Assembly: GCA_963825425.1 (NCBI GenBank)
Contig: CAWGTF010000012.1
Span: forward strand, 124,001-188,000
Length of the DNA stretch: 64,000 nt
Source of the DNA: PALSA-607 sp963825425
GTDB lineage: Bacteria; Actinomycetota; Actinomycetes; Acidothermales; Acidothermaceae
Reading direction: 5' to 3'
Below the pieces are notes generated by a model that was not told the DNA's origin, did not search any database, and saw only the letters and a list, made by a program, of their open reading frames with translations. Made by a program: the position numbers and the translations under genes. Below are positions 27,195 to 36,200 of the stretch, in pieces (position 1 is the stretch's first letter; each line of letters begins with the position of its first letter).

Positions 27195-28414
27195 GTGCCA
27201 TCGACATTGCCGGACGGCGACCCGCAGCCGTCTGACGGGGCCTTGCCCCCCGACGTCCTGGCTACTGTCGGGTCGCGGCCGTTCAGCGTCTACATCCACG
27301 TGCCGTACTGCGCGACTCGTTGCGGTTACTGCGACTTCAACACCTACACGGCCTCCGAGCTCGGCGGCGGCGCGAGTCAGGCGTCCTACGCGCGCGATGC
27401 AGTCGCCGAACTGACGCTTGCGCGCGGCGTGCTCGGCGACGTCGACTTGCCGGTCGCAGACCGTGTTCTTCGGGGGTGGCACGCCGACCCTGCTGCCGGT
27501 GGCCGATCTCGCGGCGATGCTCGCGGCCGTCCGCGATCTCTTTGGTCTTGCGCGAAGAAGCGGAGGTGACGACCGAAGCGAATCCGGAGTCGGTCGATGC
27601 CCGCTCGCTGGAGGCTCTTCGAGACGCCGGCTTCACCCGCGTCAGCCTCGGCATGCAGTCGGTAGTTCCGCACGTGCTCGCGGTTCTCGATCGGGTGCAC
27701 ACTCCCGGCGCGCCGGCGAAGCGGGTTACCGAAGCGAAGGCCGCCGGGTTCGAGCACGTCAGCCTCGACCTCATCTACGGCACCCCAGGTGAATCGGACG
27801 ACGACTGGCGGGCCTCGCTCGATGCCGCGATCGAGGCCGAACCTGACCACATCAGTGCGTACTCGCTGATCGTCGAGGACGGCACACGGCTGGCTGGACG
27901 GGTGGCCCGTGGCGAGTTACCGCGGCCGGACGACGATGTACTGGCCGACCGCTACCTGATCGCCGACGAGATGCTGGCCGCTGCTGGATTTCGCTGGTAC
28001 GAGGTGTCGAACTGGTCGAAGCCGGGTGGGGAGTGCCAGCACAACTTGGCGTACTGGCGCAGCGCCGACTGGTGGGGCGTGGGTCCCGGTGCGCACAGTC
28101 ACGTCGGCGGCGTGCGCTGGTGGAACGTCAAACACCCCACGGCGTACGCGGAGCGCGTTTCGGCGGGCCGGAGTCCGGGCCAGGCGCGCGAATGCCTCGA
28201 TGCGGCGACGCAGCGGATCGAGCGGGTGCTGTTGCAGTTGCGATTGGCTGAGGGTCTCGACCTTGTCGAGCTCGACGACTCGGGTCGCGTAGCGGCGCGT
28301 GCTGAGGTCGCGTCGGGCTTGCTCGATGCGGCGGCATTCGAGCGCGGCCGCGCCGTGCTCACTCGCGAGGGTCGGTTGCTGGCGGACGGCGTAGTCCGGC
28401 GCGTTCTTGGGTGA
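27195..28414 (+). CDS. hemW: Radical SAM haem chaperone HemW (two frame changes)
   Basis: GTG 27195 gives MPSTLPDGDPQPSDGALPP, matching actinobacterial HemW N-termini; 27168 and 27192 are alternatives. The 4Fe-4S motif is CATRCGYC (CX3CX2C), followed after a +1 change near 27462 by TVFFGGGTPTLLP and after another near 27555 by AEVTTEANPESVD, GFTRVSLGMQS and YEVSNWSKPG. HemW binds haem and inserts it into respiratory enzymes. The order lepA-hemW-hrcA is conserved; here an accessory island separates hemW from hrcA. Confidence 0.9.
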
Positions 28415-28418
28415 CCAT

Positions 28419-29598
28419 CTAGAACTCGACCCGGAACCTCGGAATGAATGACACCGCGGTCGGGCGGATCGCCGCAATTTTGTCGACGCGGTAGCTCCGG
28501 AGCCGGCCGTAGTCGTTGACGACAAAGAGCACGAGGTTGCCCTCCCGAGTGCGCCGGAGTGAGTACGGCTCGACCCGTCGGGGACCCTGGCGGCCGCGTT
28601 CGGCCCGATAGTCGACGTCGACCAGGAGACGGTTGGCTCCGGCGTAGCGGAGGACCTCCAGCGGTACGCGGGTGCGCCACGAAGTCATCGCTTTCGGTGC
28701 TTCCCAGGCGGCGTCGACGTCGCCCAGCTCAGCCCGCGGCAGGACGCGCGTAACGCTCGTGCCGGCAAGCCACGAGAAGACGTCCTCGAGGGCGTTCCAA
28801 AACCCGTCGAACGGCGCGAGCGGCTGCGGCAACTGATGCGCGAGCATGTTCCCCCACTCAGTCTCGATCTCCGCTCGGAACGGCGAAGACTGAATCGAGG
28901 CCAGCGTTCGGCACCGCTATTCCGGCGTGAGCGCACTTGCGCTCGAGGATCTGTCGGACTGTCCCCGACATGCCAATCAGATCAGGGTGACGGTGCATGT
29001 GAACGATGTCATAGAGATCACGAGGTCGGCATCGTTCTGCGAGCGCTCGGAGTTTCTCGCTGAAGAGTTCAGTGATCGAGTAGGTCACAGACCCGATCAA
29101 TCGACAGCCGGTCGCTGTACGGATGACCGATCGGGCGGAATACCGGCCGCTCAACGAGAACCTCGTCAGACGTGAGGTCTAGCTTCACCTTCGGCATATT
29201 CGTGTTGCCGTTAGGTCCGACGTATGCGATACGCCCCTCGGTTGTGGCACGATCCCGCTTGTTGCTTCCGACGCCGGAACGAAGTGTCGTCGAGGACCAG
29301 CACGATTCCCGATTCCTCGCGGATCCAGCCCGCGATCTCAAGGAAGATCCGGGCCAGTTCGTCGGGCTCCTCTGGGCCGCCATCAGCGACCGTAAAGTCG
29401 AGGTCCTCGGAGAATCGGAACGTCTCGTAGTAGCACTTGCGCAGGCACGTGCCGCCCTTGAAGATCCAGGTCCGATTGAGTGAGTCGTGGTGAGCAATTC
29501 CCGCAAGCAGCCAGCCCAGGATGTAGTCCTTCTCGATGACATCCTGATCTAGGGTGCCACTCAGCTCGGAGAGCGGCGAGCTCGCGCTGAGGGATCAC
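28419..29598 (-). CDS. AbiEii-type nucleotidyltransferase toxin with WYL-like C-terminal extension (four frame changes)
   Basis: Start GTG 29598, giving MIPQRELAALRAEW. The nucleotidyltransferase core has QDVIEKDYILGWLLAG, FKGGTCLRKCYYETF and FSEDLDFTVADGG, the motifs of AbiEii/AbiGii toxins. Then PKVKLDLTSDEVLVERPV, SITELFSEKLRALAERC and RPRDLYDIVHMHRHPDLIG follow. The C-terminal third (GNMLAHQLPQPLAPFDGFW, VEPYSLRRTREGNLVLFVV, RSYRVDKIAAIRP) resembles a WYL-type ligand domain. Frames change near 29553, 29270, 29105 and 28868, each an apparent insertion. AbiE is a type IV toxin-antitoxin/phage-abortive system. It is downstream of abiEi and converges with hemW. Confidence 0.78.
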
Positions 29599-29680
29599 GA
29601 AGGCTCCCTCGCGCACAACATTGACGTTCACGCGCAGACCCCACCGCATCAGCCGATGTCCATCCGACGGACCGTCCGGA

Positions 29681-30412
29681 TCAAGTGCGGCGATGCCAGA
29701 CGACAGACCGTTTCTGGCAGGCGGATATGAGATCGGCACGCTCGGCATCGAGACTCTCAACGAGATAGCCGAGGCGCTTGAACACAGCGCGGTTCCCGAG
29801 GCGATCTCCGTACTCGACCAGCTGACGCCAATCATGACCGTCGAGGTACGCGACCAAAACGTCTGCTGCATGTCGGACCCCGCCGCCGAGCCTTGGGGTA
29901 TCGAGAATGTCAACGACGGTACGTGCAGGGTCAGCAAACCTGAGTCGGGTTTCAGCGACCCAATCGGACTTCAGCCCCCACGCCAGGGCGTCCTGCGAAA
30001 CGTGGCTCACCAGGTACTCGTGATCCATCAGCTGGATTGGTGAGGCCCTCACCCGCTCGGTTGTCTTGAGCACAGTGGTTCTGAAGACCTGCTCCGTGAG
30101 CGCCCAGTGGCGGGCTGCAGTCCAACCCGTGAAGTAGCAGGGCGACCAGACTTCGGAGGCGACCACTAACGCGTCTTCCGACCATGCCTCCGGATTGGTC
30201 GCCTCTACCGGCACGGCGATGTAGAGCCCGCGGCGAACGCGACGAACCCACCCGTCTTCAGCCCAACGGGCCAGCTTCTTCGCCGCCGTGTCGGCTTCCA
30301 CGTCCAGCGAGCTGACGACATCGGCCGGTGTAACGAACCGGCGGCCCGATCCGAGGACCCGCGCCAGATCGTTCCGGCCTCGTCCGCTTATCCCTGCAGG
30401 CTGTGATATCAC
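29681..30412 (-). CDS. AbiEi-family antitoxin (frame change at C-terminus)
   Basis: GTG 30412. An N-terminal winged helix-turn-helix (RFVTPADVVSSLDVEADTAA, then KLARWAEDGWVRRVRRGLY) is followed by the AbiEi C-terminal region (WSPCYFTGWTAARHWALTEQ, then ADPARTVVDILDTPRLGGG). In the literal frame it stops at 29681; in the next frame the typical ending GHRLMRWGLRVNV continues to about 29620, so a one-base shift near 29705 is likely. AbiEi represses its own promoter and counteracts AbiEii. Two palindromes at and upstream of the start are candidate operators. Confidence 0.82.
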   Translation of the reverse strand: MISQPAGISGRGRNDLARVLGSGRRFVTPADVVSSLDVEADTAAKKLARWAEDGWVRRVRRGLYIAVPVEATNPEAWSEDALVVASEVWSPCYFTGWTAARHWALTEQVFRTTVLKTTERVRASPIQLMDHEYLVSHVSQDALAWGLKSDWVAETRLRFADPARTVVDILDTPRLGGGVRHAADVLVAYLDGHDWRQLVEYGDRLGNRAVFKRLGYLVESLDAERADLISACQKRSVVWHRRT

Positions 30413-30466
30413 AACACCAGTACCTGAATCTCGGCGGCATTTGTTGGTATTAGAGTATCACTGATA
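30402..30466. promoter_or_regulatory. Paired palindromes at the abiE promoter
   Basis: TGTGATATCACA (30402-30413) spans the abiEi start codon and TATCACTGATA (30456-30466) lies 42 bases upstream of it; both share TGATA/TATCA half-sites. AbiEi antitoxins are known to repress by binding inverted repeats in the abiE promoter, so these are likely operators. Confidence 0.55.
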
Positions 30467-30633
30467 TTTGAAGGCCGGATACGCCCGCCAGAGGAGCGGT
30501 ATTGGCATCACAGTGTCTGCTTGGCGGGCGGAACCCGTTGGCTCAGGCGGCTGGGACCCCATCCGCGATGTGTCCTTTCGCGCGGCACCATCGGTACGCT
30601 CCGCTGTCGGGAACCGGTACGTGAAGAGGCGAC

Positions 30634-31344
30634 ATGAGCGGCGTAGCGAGCGGACAAGTGGGCGTTGGCGACAGGTCGAGGACCGCGCAATCGAGCCACC
30701 CGGTCCCGCGGTTCACGCTGCCGGCGCTGGCCGTGGGTTTCGTGCTGATCGTTGCCGCGGGCCACGCCTTCAAGTGGAGCTGGACCGGCTTCAACAAGGA
30801 CGACCAGTTGTGGGACCTCATGCACGTCGTCCTGCTGCCGGTCGTGCTGGCCACGCTGCCGCTGTGGTACCGAACTCGCGAGCGCTGGATGGTCGGCTGG
30901 CGATGGGTCTTAGGCGGTGTCGTCGTGGCCTTCATCGTCGTGGTCATCGGCGGCTACACCCTTGGTTGGAGCTGGACCGGCTTCCCCGGCAACACCTTCT
31001 GGGACTGGCTTGAACTGCTGGCGCTGCCGGTCGTGGTCGCGTTTCTACCGTTGTGGTTCGAGACGCACGCGACCATGGCTCGCGAGTGGCGGCTCGTCCT
31101 CGGTGCCCTGGTGGTGGGCTTCGTCGTGGTGGTGATCGGCGGCTACCGGCTGCACTGGGCCTGGACGGGGTTCGAGGGCAATACGTTTCGCGACTGGCTG
31201 TCGCTGTTGATCGTGCCGTTCCTGCTCCCGGCGAGCCTCGCCTGGTTTGCCGCGCGAGACAAAGCAAGGCACGACGCGGACGAGGCGCAGGTCCCTCCTC
31301 CGCCACCTTCGGCGGCATCGTTGGCGCGGTCTGAGGAGCGATAG
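30634..31344 (+). CDS. Polytopic membrane protein built of three tandem repeats
   Basis: 236 residues from ATG 30634. After a 28-residue polar N-terminus come three repeats of about 60 residues, each with a hydrophobic segment (VVAFIVVVIGGYTLGW type), the signature W-[ST/A]-W-T-G-F-x-x-[ND]-x-x-x-x-D-x-[LM], a second hydrophobic segment (LLALPVVVAFLPLWF type) and a charged turn ending W-R-x-V-L. About six membrane helices result. The C-terminus is Pro-rich and cytosolic or external. I do not recognise the family and no function can be assigned. It follows the abiE operators, divergently. Confidence 0.65.
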   Translation: MSGVASGQVGVGDRSRTAQSSHPVPRFTLPALAVGFVLIVAAGHAFKWSWTGFNKDDQLWDLMHVVLLPVVLATLPLWYRTRERWMVGWRWVLGGVVVAFIVVVIGGYTLGWSWTGFPGNTFWDWLELLALPVVVAFLPLWFETHATMAREWRLVLGALVVGFVVVVIGGYRLHWAWTGFEGNTFRDWLSLLIVPFLLPASLAWFAARDKARHDADEAQVPPPPPSAASLARSEER

Positions 31345-31517
31345 CGCTCCTGTTGGTCGCGACAATCCGGAACGTCTGGGTCGTTGAGTGTCTGGACGGC
31401 TTGCGATCCGGACGTGAAGCGACTACACAGCAATCAGCTGCAAGATCGCCGACCTGGCATTGCGCGGTGGAGTTCTCGCGGTTGTGTCAATCCGCACTCG
31501 CTAAAGCTGGGGGAAGT

Positions 31518-33014
31518 ATGCGTCAAGCACGATTGGCATCGGTTGCTGTTGTCCTTGGGTTCGTGGGTTCGACGTTGACTCTGGCCTCCGCCGCTGCTGC
31601 AAGCAGCATCACCGTTACCCGCTATCAGGGAGCTGATCGATACGACACCAGCGCTGCGATCGTCGACGCTAACTACTCGCCGGGGGTGCCTGTTGTCTAC
31701 ATCGCAAGCGGGCTCAACTTCCCCGACGCACTGGCAGGTGGCGCTGCGGCGGCGAATGCGGGCGGGCCGTTGCTGCTTGTGGAACCCAGCGCGATCCCAC
31801 CCGCCGTTGCAAGCGAACTGACCCGGTTGTCACCGGCGAGCATCGTCGTACTCGGCGGCTCACCGGCAGTCAGCGACGTGGTAGTGACCGCGCTGCAGAG
31901 TTACACGACTGGAACCGTCACCCGCGTGGCAGGCGCGGACCGGTACGCGACCGCCGCTGATCTGGCAGCTTCATTCCCTGCCGGCAGCCCCGTTTACGTT
32001 GCGACCGGACTCAGTTTCCCCGACGCACTCGGCGCCACCGCGGCGGCAACTTTGCAGCATGCCGCGATCCTGCTCACGGACCCGAACACGCTGCCTTCTT
32101 CCACCGCAGCAGCCCTCGCGGAGCTCACGCCCGAGAGCATCACGATCGTCGGTGGCGGTACCGCAGTCTCTGCTGGGGTTGCTGCGGCACTCGCCGCGTA
32201 TAGCCCGACGGTGACCCGTATTTCTGGTCCCGATCGGTACGCGACTGCGGCTCAACTCGCCGCGAACGCGTTCCCGACCGCAACCGGCTTCTTCCTGGCC
32301 TCGGGCAGCGGTTTCGCTGATGCTCTTACCGGTGGTCCCGTCGCTGGCATGCTCGGTCAGCCGTTGTTGCTCGCGGCACCTACCTGCCTGCCCGCCAATT
32401 CCACCGCGGTCGAGGCGGCTGCCATCAACCCATCTACGGTCACCCTGCTTGGTGGAGCCGCGAGCCTCGGGGCGGGCGTCGCCGCCTTGACCACGTGTCC
32501 GACAGCGCCAGCGCCCGTTGTACCGCCGCCGGCGAAGATCACGTTCGGCTCGGGCACGCATCATGTTGGCGCGACCTTGCCCGCCGGGACCTACCGGACG
32601 CGGACCAACGCGGCGGGCTGCTATTGGGCACGCCTCAGCGGATTCACCGGTCAGCTGGGCGACATCATCGCGAACAACGACTCCGACGCTCACCAGGTTG
32701 TCACCATCGCCGCAACAGACGCGGGGTTCGAGTCTTCGAACTGTTCGACGTGGACGAACGACTTGTCCGCGATCACATCGTCGAAGACAGCGGCCTTTGG
32801 GGACGGTACGTGGATCGTCAATACCGACATCGCCCCAGGGACTTGGACCGCTCCCGGAGGTAGCGGCTGCTACTGGGCGCGTATTGATGGCTTCAGCGGA
32901 TCGACGTCCAACATCATTGCTAACGACGTCGAAACGGTGTCGCCGATCGTGACGATCGATTCCTCCGACGCAGGCTTCATCAGTGACGGCTGCGGCAACT
33001 GGACCCTGAGCTAG
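31518..33014 (+). CDS. Secreted protein with three CWB2 repeats and two C-terminal repeats
   Basis: Start ATG 31518 (GGGGGA site just upstream) opens a signal peptide (LASVAVVLGFVGSTLTLASA). Residues about 33-330 hold three cell-wall-binding repeat 2 (CWB2) domains, each with R[YI]-x-G-x-D-R-Y-x-T-[SA], A-[ST]-G-x-x-F-[PA]-D-A-L, and VVLGGSPAVS-like motifs; CWB2 domains anchor proteins non-covalently to anionic wall polymers. A proline-rich linker follows, then two copies of a roughly 75-residue domain with GTYRTRTNAAGCYWARLSGF / GTWTAPGGSGCYWARIDGF, each holding two cysteines. The frame is intact at 498 residues. The C-terminal pair is probably the functional, ligand-facing part. Confidence 0.85.
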   Translation: MRQARLASVAVVLGFVGSTLTLASAAAASSITVTRYQGADRYDTSAAIVDANYSPGVPVVYIASGLNFPDALAGGAAAANAGGPLLLVEPSAIPPAVASELTRLSPASIVVLGGSPAVSDVVVTALQSYTTGTVTRVAGADRYATAADLAASFPAGSPVYVATGLSFPDALGATAAATLQHAAILLTDPNTLPSSTAAALAELTPESITIVGGGTAVSAGVAAALAAYSPTVTRISGPDRYATAAQLAANAFPTATGFFLASGSGFADALTGGPVAGMLGQPLLLAAPTCLPANSTAVEAAAINPSTVTLLGGAASLGAGVAALTTCPTAPAPVVPPPAKITFGSGTHHVGATLPAGTYRTRTNAAGCYWARLSGFTGQLGDIIANNDSDAHQVVTIAATDAGFESSNCSTWTNDLSAITSSKTAAFGDGTWIVNTDIAPGTWTAPGGSGCYWARIDGFSGSTSNIIANDVETVSPIVTIDSSDAGFISDGCGNWTLS

Positions 33015-33056
33015 CCCTGACGGGGTGCAAGAATTCGCGGCTCATTCGAGGCGCTG

Positions 33057-34523
33057 CTACGGCAACGGCGTCACCCGAAGGAGCTGCGTGAAGCCGGTGT
33101 AGCCGCCGACAGACGGTGACTGAAGCAGGAAGTAGCTGCCGCCGAAGAACGCCGCCTGCCCGGCCGCCGTCTGCGAGTCGGCTGCCGGTTGGGCGAGTGG
33201 CGGCAAGACGGCCTCCACCGCTGGCCTCCCAGTGTTCGGGTCGAGCTTGACCACGTCGAGGTGTTGGTTGTCTGTCGGCGCCGGGTAGTCGCCGATCGGC
33301 GGCTCCGGCGTTGTCAGCCACAACCCGTCCTGCTCGTCGCCCACGACGAGGTTGGGGCCGGTCTGCAGGCTCGGCTCTGGAGTACGGAACGCGACTGGCG
33401 CGTTCGGACCGTCGAAGCGCCATACGCTCAAGACCCCATTCACGCTCGACGGACGAATGCCCGCCCAGACGTGGCCTTGGTCGGCGACCATCCAGTCGAC
33501 GGCGTCGCTCGGGCTTGGATCGACCGTGGTCACCACTTGTGAGGCCGGTGCTACGTGAAACACGGTCCCTGCGGTGGGCGACCCTTGGATGGAGTTGCCT
33601 AGCCAGAGCCCATCACTGTTCGCAGCGATGATCGGTCGGGATAGCGCAGGAGTTCGGACGACATCTTCGACCTTCCCCGTTGTCGCGGAGACCTGAATCG
33701 CCTCCGGCCCGTTGTTGGTGTCGACGTCATAGATCCACAGTGAGCCACCGCCGTAGGCGGCGACCGGCCTGGTGTTCGACGCCTCACTGAACCGCATGAC
33801 GATGGGGCCTGTCGTCCGCGCGCCGGTGCCTGGGTCGGTCACCGTAATCGCGATCGAGGAGGTGAATGCGGGCGAACCGTCGTTGGGATTGTTGACGACG
33901 AAGGAGACCCGCTCGCCGAACAACGCCGGATCGTCACATCCGTAACCTGGCACGATCAGATGGATTGTTGTCGTCGGCGCAGCTACGGCGAATGGGTTGC
34001 TTGCGATGCGAGCGGAGGCACAGGGTGGGGGTCCGGCCGATGTGGGTGTGGACGCCGCAGCACCGACCACCACCAGTTGCCCCGAGTCACTGGCGAGGCT
34101 GCCGAATGAATAGCCGGTCGGCAGTGCAAGCGCCGAAGCGTTCGCCGGCAACGACGCGCTCGGTGGACTTGACGACGGCGCGACCACAGCCGAGGCGACC
34201 GAGCTCGGCGGCGTCGAGGGTCCCTCCGAACTCGCAGCAGCCGATGTGGGCAGGGTCGGGGTGGCTGCGGTCGTCGCCGGGTTGCTCGAGTTGACCGCGG
34301 GGCCGATCGGCCGCGAGGACGTGTCATTGCCGGCGAACGCAGACGCTGTAATCGCGATGCCGGCGACGCACGCCGCAGCCGTTGACGCGACCACGATGCC
34401 GCGCCGGCGAGTGCGTTGCCTCATTCGGGCTTGAACCGACGACACCGGATCCCCGGCGACGGTTGGCACTTCGGCGCGCCGACGAAGAACCTCGCGCAAC
34501 CTTTCTTCCATGTCATCGGTCAT
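33057..34523 (-). CDS. Membrane protein paired with ECF sigma factor (putative anti-sigma)
   Basis: 488 residues from ATG 34523, overlapping the sigma-factor TGA by four bases. A short charged cytosolic N-terminus (MEERLREVLRRRAEVP) precedes one membrane helix (RGIVVASTAAACVAGIAITA), a Ser/Thr/Pro-rich linker (about residues 70-140) and a large extracytoplasmic beta-rich domain with WIYDVDTNNG, NSDGLWLGNSIQG, ADQGHVWAGIRP and GDEQDGLWLTTPE, suggestive of propeller-type repeats. Gene coupling suggests that the N-terminus modulates the sigma factor, but no zinc HxxxCxxC anti-sigma motif is visible. It could be an effector regulated by the sigma instead. Confidence 0.6.
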   Translation of the reverse strand: MTDDMEERLREVLRRRAEVPTVAGDPVSSVQARMRQRTRRRGIVVASTAAACVAGIAITASAFAGNDTSSRPIGPAVNSSNPATTAATPTLPTSAAASSEGPSTPPSSVASAVVAPSSSPPSASLPANASALALPTGYSFGSLASDSGQLVVVGAAASTPTSAGPPPCASARIASNPFAVAAPTTTIHLIVPGYGCDDPALFGERVSFVVNNPNDGSPAFTSSIAITVTDPGTGARTTGPIVMRFSEASNTRPVAAYGGGSLWIYDVDTNNGPEAIQVSATTGKVEDVVRTPALSRPIIAANSDGLWLGNSIQGSPTAGTVFHVAPASQVVTTVDPSPSDAVDWMVADQGHVWAGIRPSSVNGVLSVWRFDGPNAPVAFRTPEPSLQTGPNLVVGDEQDGLWLTTPEPPIGDYPAPTDNQHLDVVKLDPNTGRPAVEAVLPPLAQPAADSQTAAGQAAFFGGSYFLLQSPSVGGYTGFTQLLRVTPLP

Positions 34524-35014
34524 CGCGGGTCCTCCGTTTTGATCGCCGTTGGGGCGAGTTCCCGCAACTTCGCGAGTCCTTTCGCTGTTTGGCTTCGCAC
34601 CGTGCCGACAGTGATGTCCAAGCAGGCTGCGATTTCACTCTCGGTCATGTCCTCGTAGAACCGCAGCACCAGTACGGCTCGCTGCCGCGGCGCCGTTTGT
34701 TGCAGCGCCCGCCACACGACGTCCCGATCGGCATGTTGGTTCGTTAGGTCTGAAGCGCCGGCTTCGGGGACGTCGGCCGTCACCTCCTCGCGGAAACGCC
34801 GCAGTCGCGAGCGGCTGATCAAGACGTTCACCATGACCCGATGCACGTACGCGTCCGGTTCGGTGATGGGGTGCCGCCGCCAGGCCGCACAACAACGCGC
34901 CAATGCCTCCTGCACCAGGTCTTCGGCGGCCAGTTGGCTACCCGTCAGCAGGTACCCGCGACGGAGCAGCTGGGGGTAGCGGGCTCGCACGAAGTCAGCG
35001 AGCTCGTTGTCCAC
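34520..35014 (-). CDS. ECF RNA polymerase sigma factor, SigE family
   Basis: 164 residues. Region 2 begins FVRARYPQLLRRGYLLTG with AEDLVQEALARCCAAW (the D-x-V-Q-E core), and region 4 has RQRAVLVLRFYEDMTESEIA and CLDITVGTVRSQTAKGLAKL, the helix-turn-helix that reads the -35. This is the short SigE-type group common in Actinobacteria. It is co-transcribed and translationally coupled (ATGA) with the membrane protein downstream, and diverges from hrcA. Confidence 0.88.
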   Translation of the reverse strand: MDNELADFVRARYPQLLRRGYLLTGSQLAAEDLVQEALARCCAAWRRHPITEPDAYVHRVMVNVLISRSRLRRFREEVTADVPEAGASDLTNQHADRDVVWRALQQTAPRQRAVLVLRFYEDMTESEIAACLDITVGTVRSQTAKGLAKLRELAPTAIKTEDPR

Positions 35015-35085
35015 CGGCCCCCCTAGGTCTTCTCCATGCTTAGACGCGTGGACGAGTCTTTTCTATGCCTAGGGGCCCAGCGCCG

Positions 35086-35115
35086 TACACTGGCACTCGG
35101 CCCGAACGAGTGCCA
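35086..35115 (+). promoter_or_regulatory. hrcA promoter -10 and CIRCE operator
   Basis: TGGCACTC (35091-35098), nine bases, then GAGTGCCA (35108-35115): the CIRCE operator bound by HrcA, one base per arm different from the consensus TTAGCACTC-N9-GAGTGCTAA core. A -10-like TACACT (35086-35091) overlaps its left end, so repressor binding would block transcription. The hrcA GTG is 22 bases downstream. Confidence 0.9.
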
Positions 35116-35137
35116 AACGTCCGACGGAGGTGACCGC

Positions 35138-36157
35138 GTGCTCGACGACCGAAAGCTCGACGTGCTGCGCGCCATCGTCCAGGACTTCGTCTCGACGAAC
35201 GAGCCCGTGGGGTCCAAGGCGCTGGTCGAGCGGCACCACCTCGGGGTCTCGCCCGCGACCGTGCGCAACGACATGGCGGCGCTCGAAGAAGAGGGCTACA
35301 TCGCCCAGCCGCACACGAGTGCGGGCCGGGTGCCGACCGACAAGGGCTACCGGCTTTTCGTTGACCGGCTGTCGACCGTGAAGCCGCTAAGCAGTGCCGA
35401 GCGCCGCGCCATCGAGCAGTTCCTCGACGGCGCCCTCGACCTCGACGACGTGGTGGCGAGGACCGTCCGGCTGCTCGCCCAACTGACGCGGCACGTCGCC
35501 GTCGTCCAGTACCCGATCCTCGACCGGTCGACGGTGCGACACCTCGAGCTGATCAAGCTGAGCGACACCCGACTGATGCTGGTCCTGATCACCGACACCG
35601 GCCGGGTCGAGCAGCGGCAGGTCGATCTCCCGGGCTTGATCGACGAGCAAACCGTCGGTGACCTGCGGGCCCGACTGAACTCGCGGATCGCCGGCCGACC
35701 AATCCACGACGTCCCCAATGATCTGGCCGACCTGGCGGAAGCCGAGCCGCCCGCTACCCGCGCCAATGCGTCTGCGGTCGTTGCGGTGCTCCTCGCGTCA
35801 CTGGTCGATCGACGGGAGGAGCGGGTCGTCGTCGGCGGGGCGTCGAACTTGACTCGCCTGGCGCTGGACTTTCCCGACTCCGTGCATCCGGTGCTCGAAG
35901 CGCTCGAAGAGCAGGTCGTGCTGATCCGCTTGTTAGGTGAAGCGAGCAGGCCGACCGAGGTCACCGTTCGGATCGGTGACGAGAACCCGTATGAGGGCCT
36001 GCGATCGACCTCGATGGTGAGTGCGACCTACGGCTTGGGCAATCGGGCACTCGCCAATCTTGGCGTGCTCGGTCCGATGCGGATGGACTACCCGGGCACG
36101 ATGGCGGCCGTCGGCGCGGTCGCCCGCTATGTCGGACGGATTCTCGCCGAGTCCTGA
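35138..36157 (+). CDS. hrcA: Heat-inducible transcription repressor
   Basis: GTG 35138 with a GGAGG site seven bases upstream, giving MLDDRKLDVLRAIVQDFV. The winged helix includes TNEPVGSKALVERHHLGVSP and TVRNDMAALEEEGYI; the GAF-like dimerisation and ligand part ends NRALANLGVLGPMRMDYP. HrcA represses chaperone genes at CIRCE elements and is itself controlled by the CIRCE in front of it. dnaJ follows 43 bases downstream. 339 residues, intact. Confidence 0.96.
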   Translation: MLDDRKLDVLRAIVQDFVSTNEPVGSKALVERHHLGVSPATVRNDMAALEEEGYIAQPHTSAGRVPTDKGYRLFVDRLSTVKPLSSAERRAIEQFLDGALDLDDVVARTVRLLAQLTRHVAVVQYPILDRSTVRHLELIKLSDTRLMLVLITDTGRVEQRQVDLPGLIDEQTVGDLRARLNSRIAGRPIHDVPNDLADLAEAEPPATRANASAVVAVLLASLVDRREERVVVGGASNLTRLALDFPDSVHPVLEALEEQVVLIRLLGEASRPTEVTVRIGDENPYEGLRSTSMVSATYGLGNRALANLGVLGPMRMDYPGTMAAVGAVARYVGRILAES

Positions 36158-36200
36158 AGTACACAAGTACTAGCGAAGCAACAGTTCGAGGGAGTTTCGG

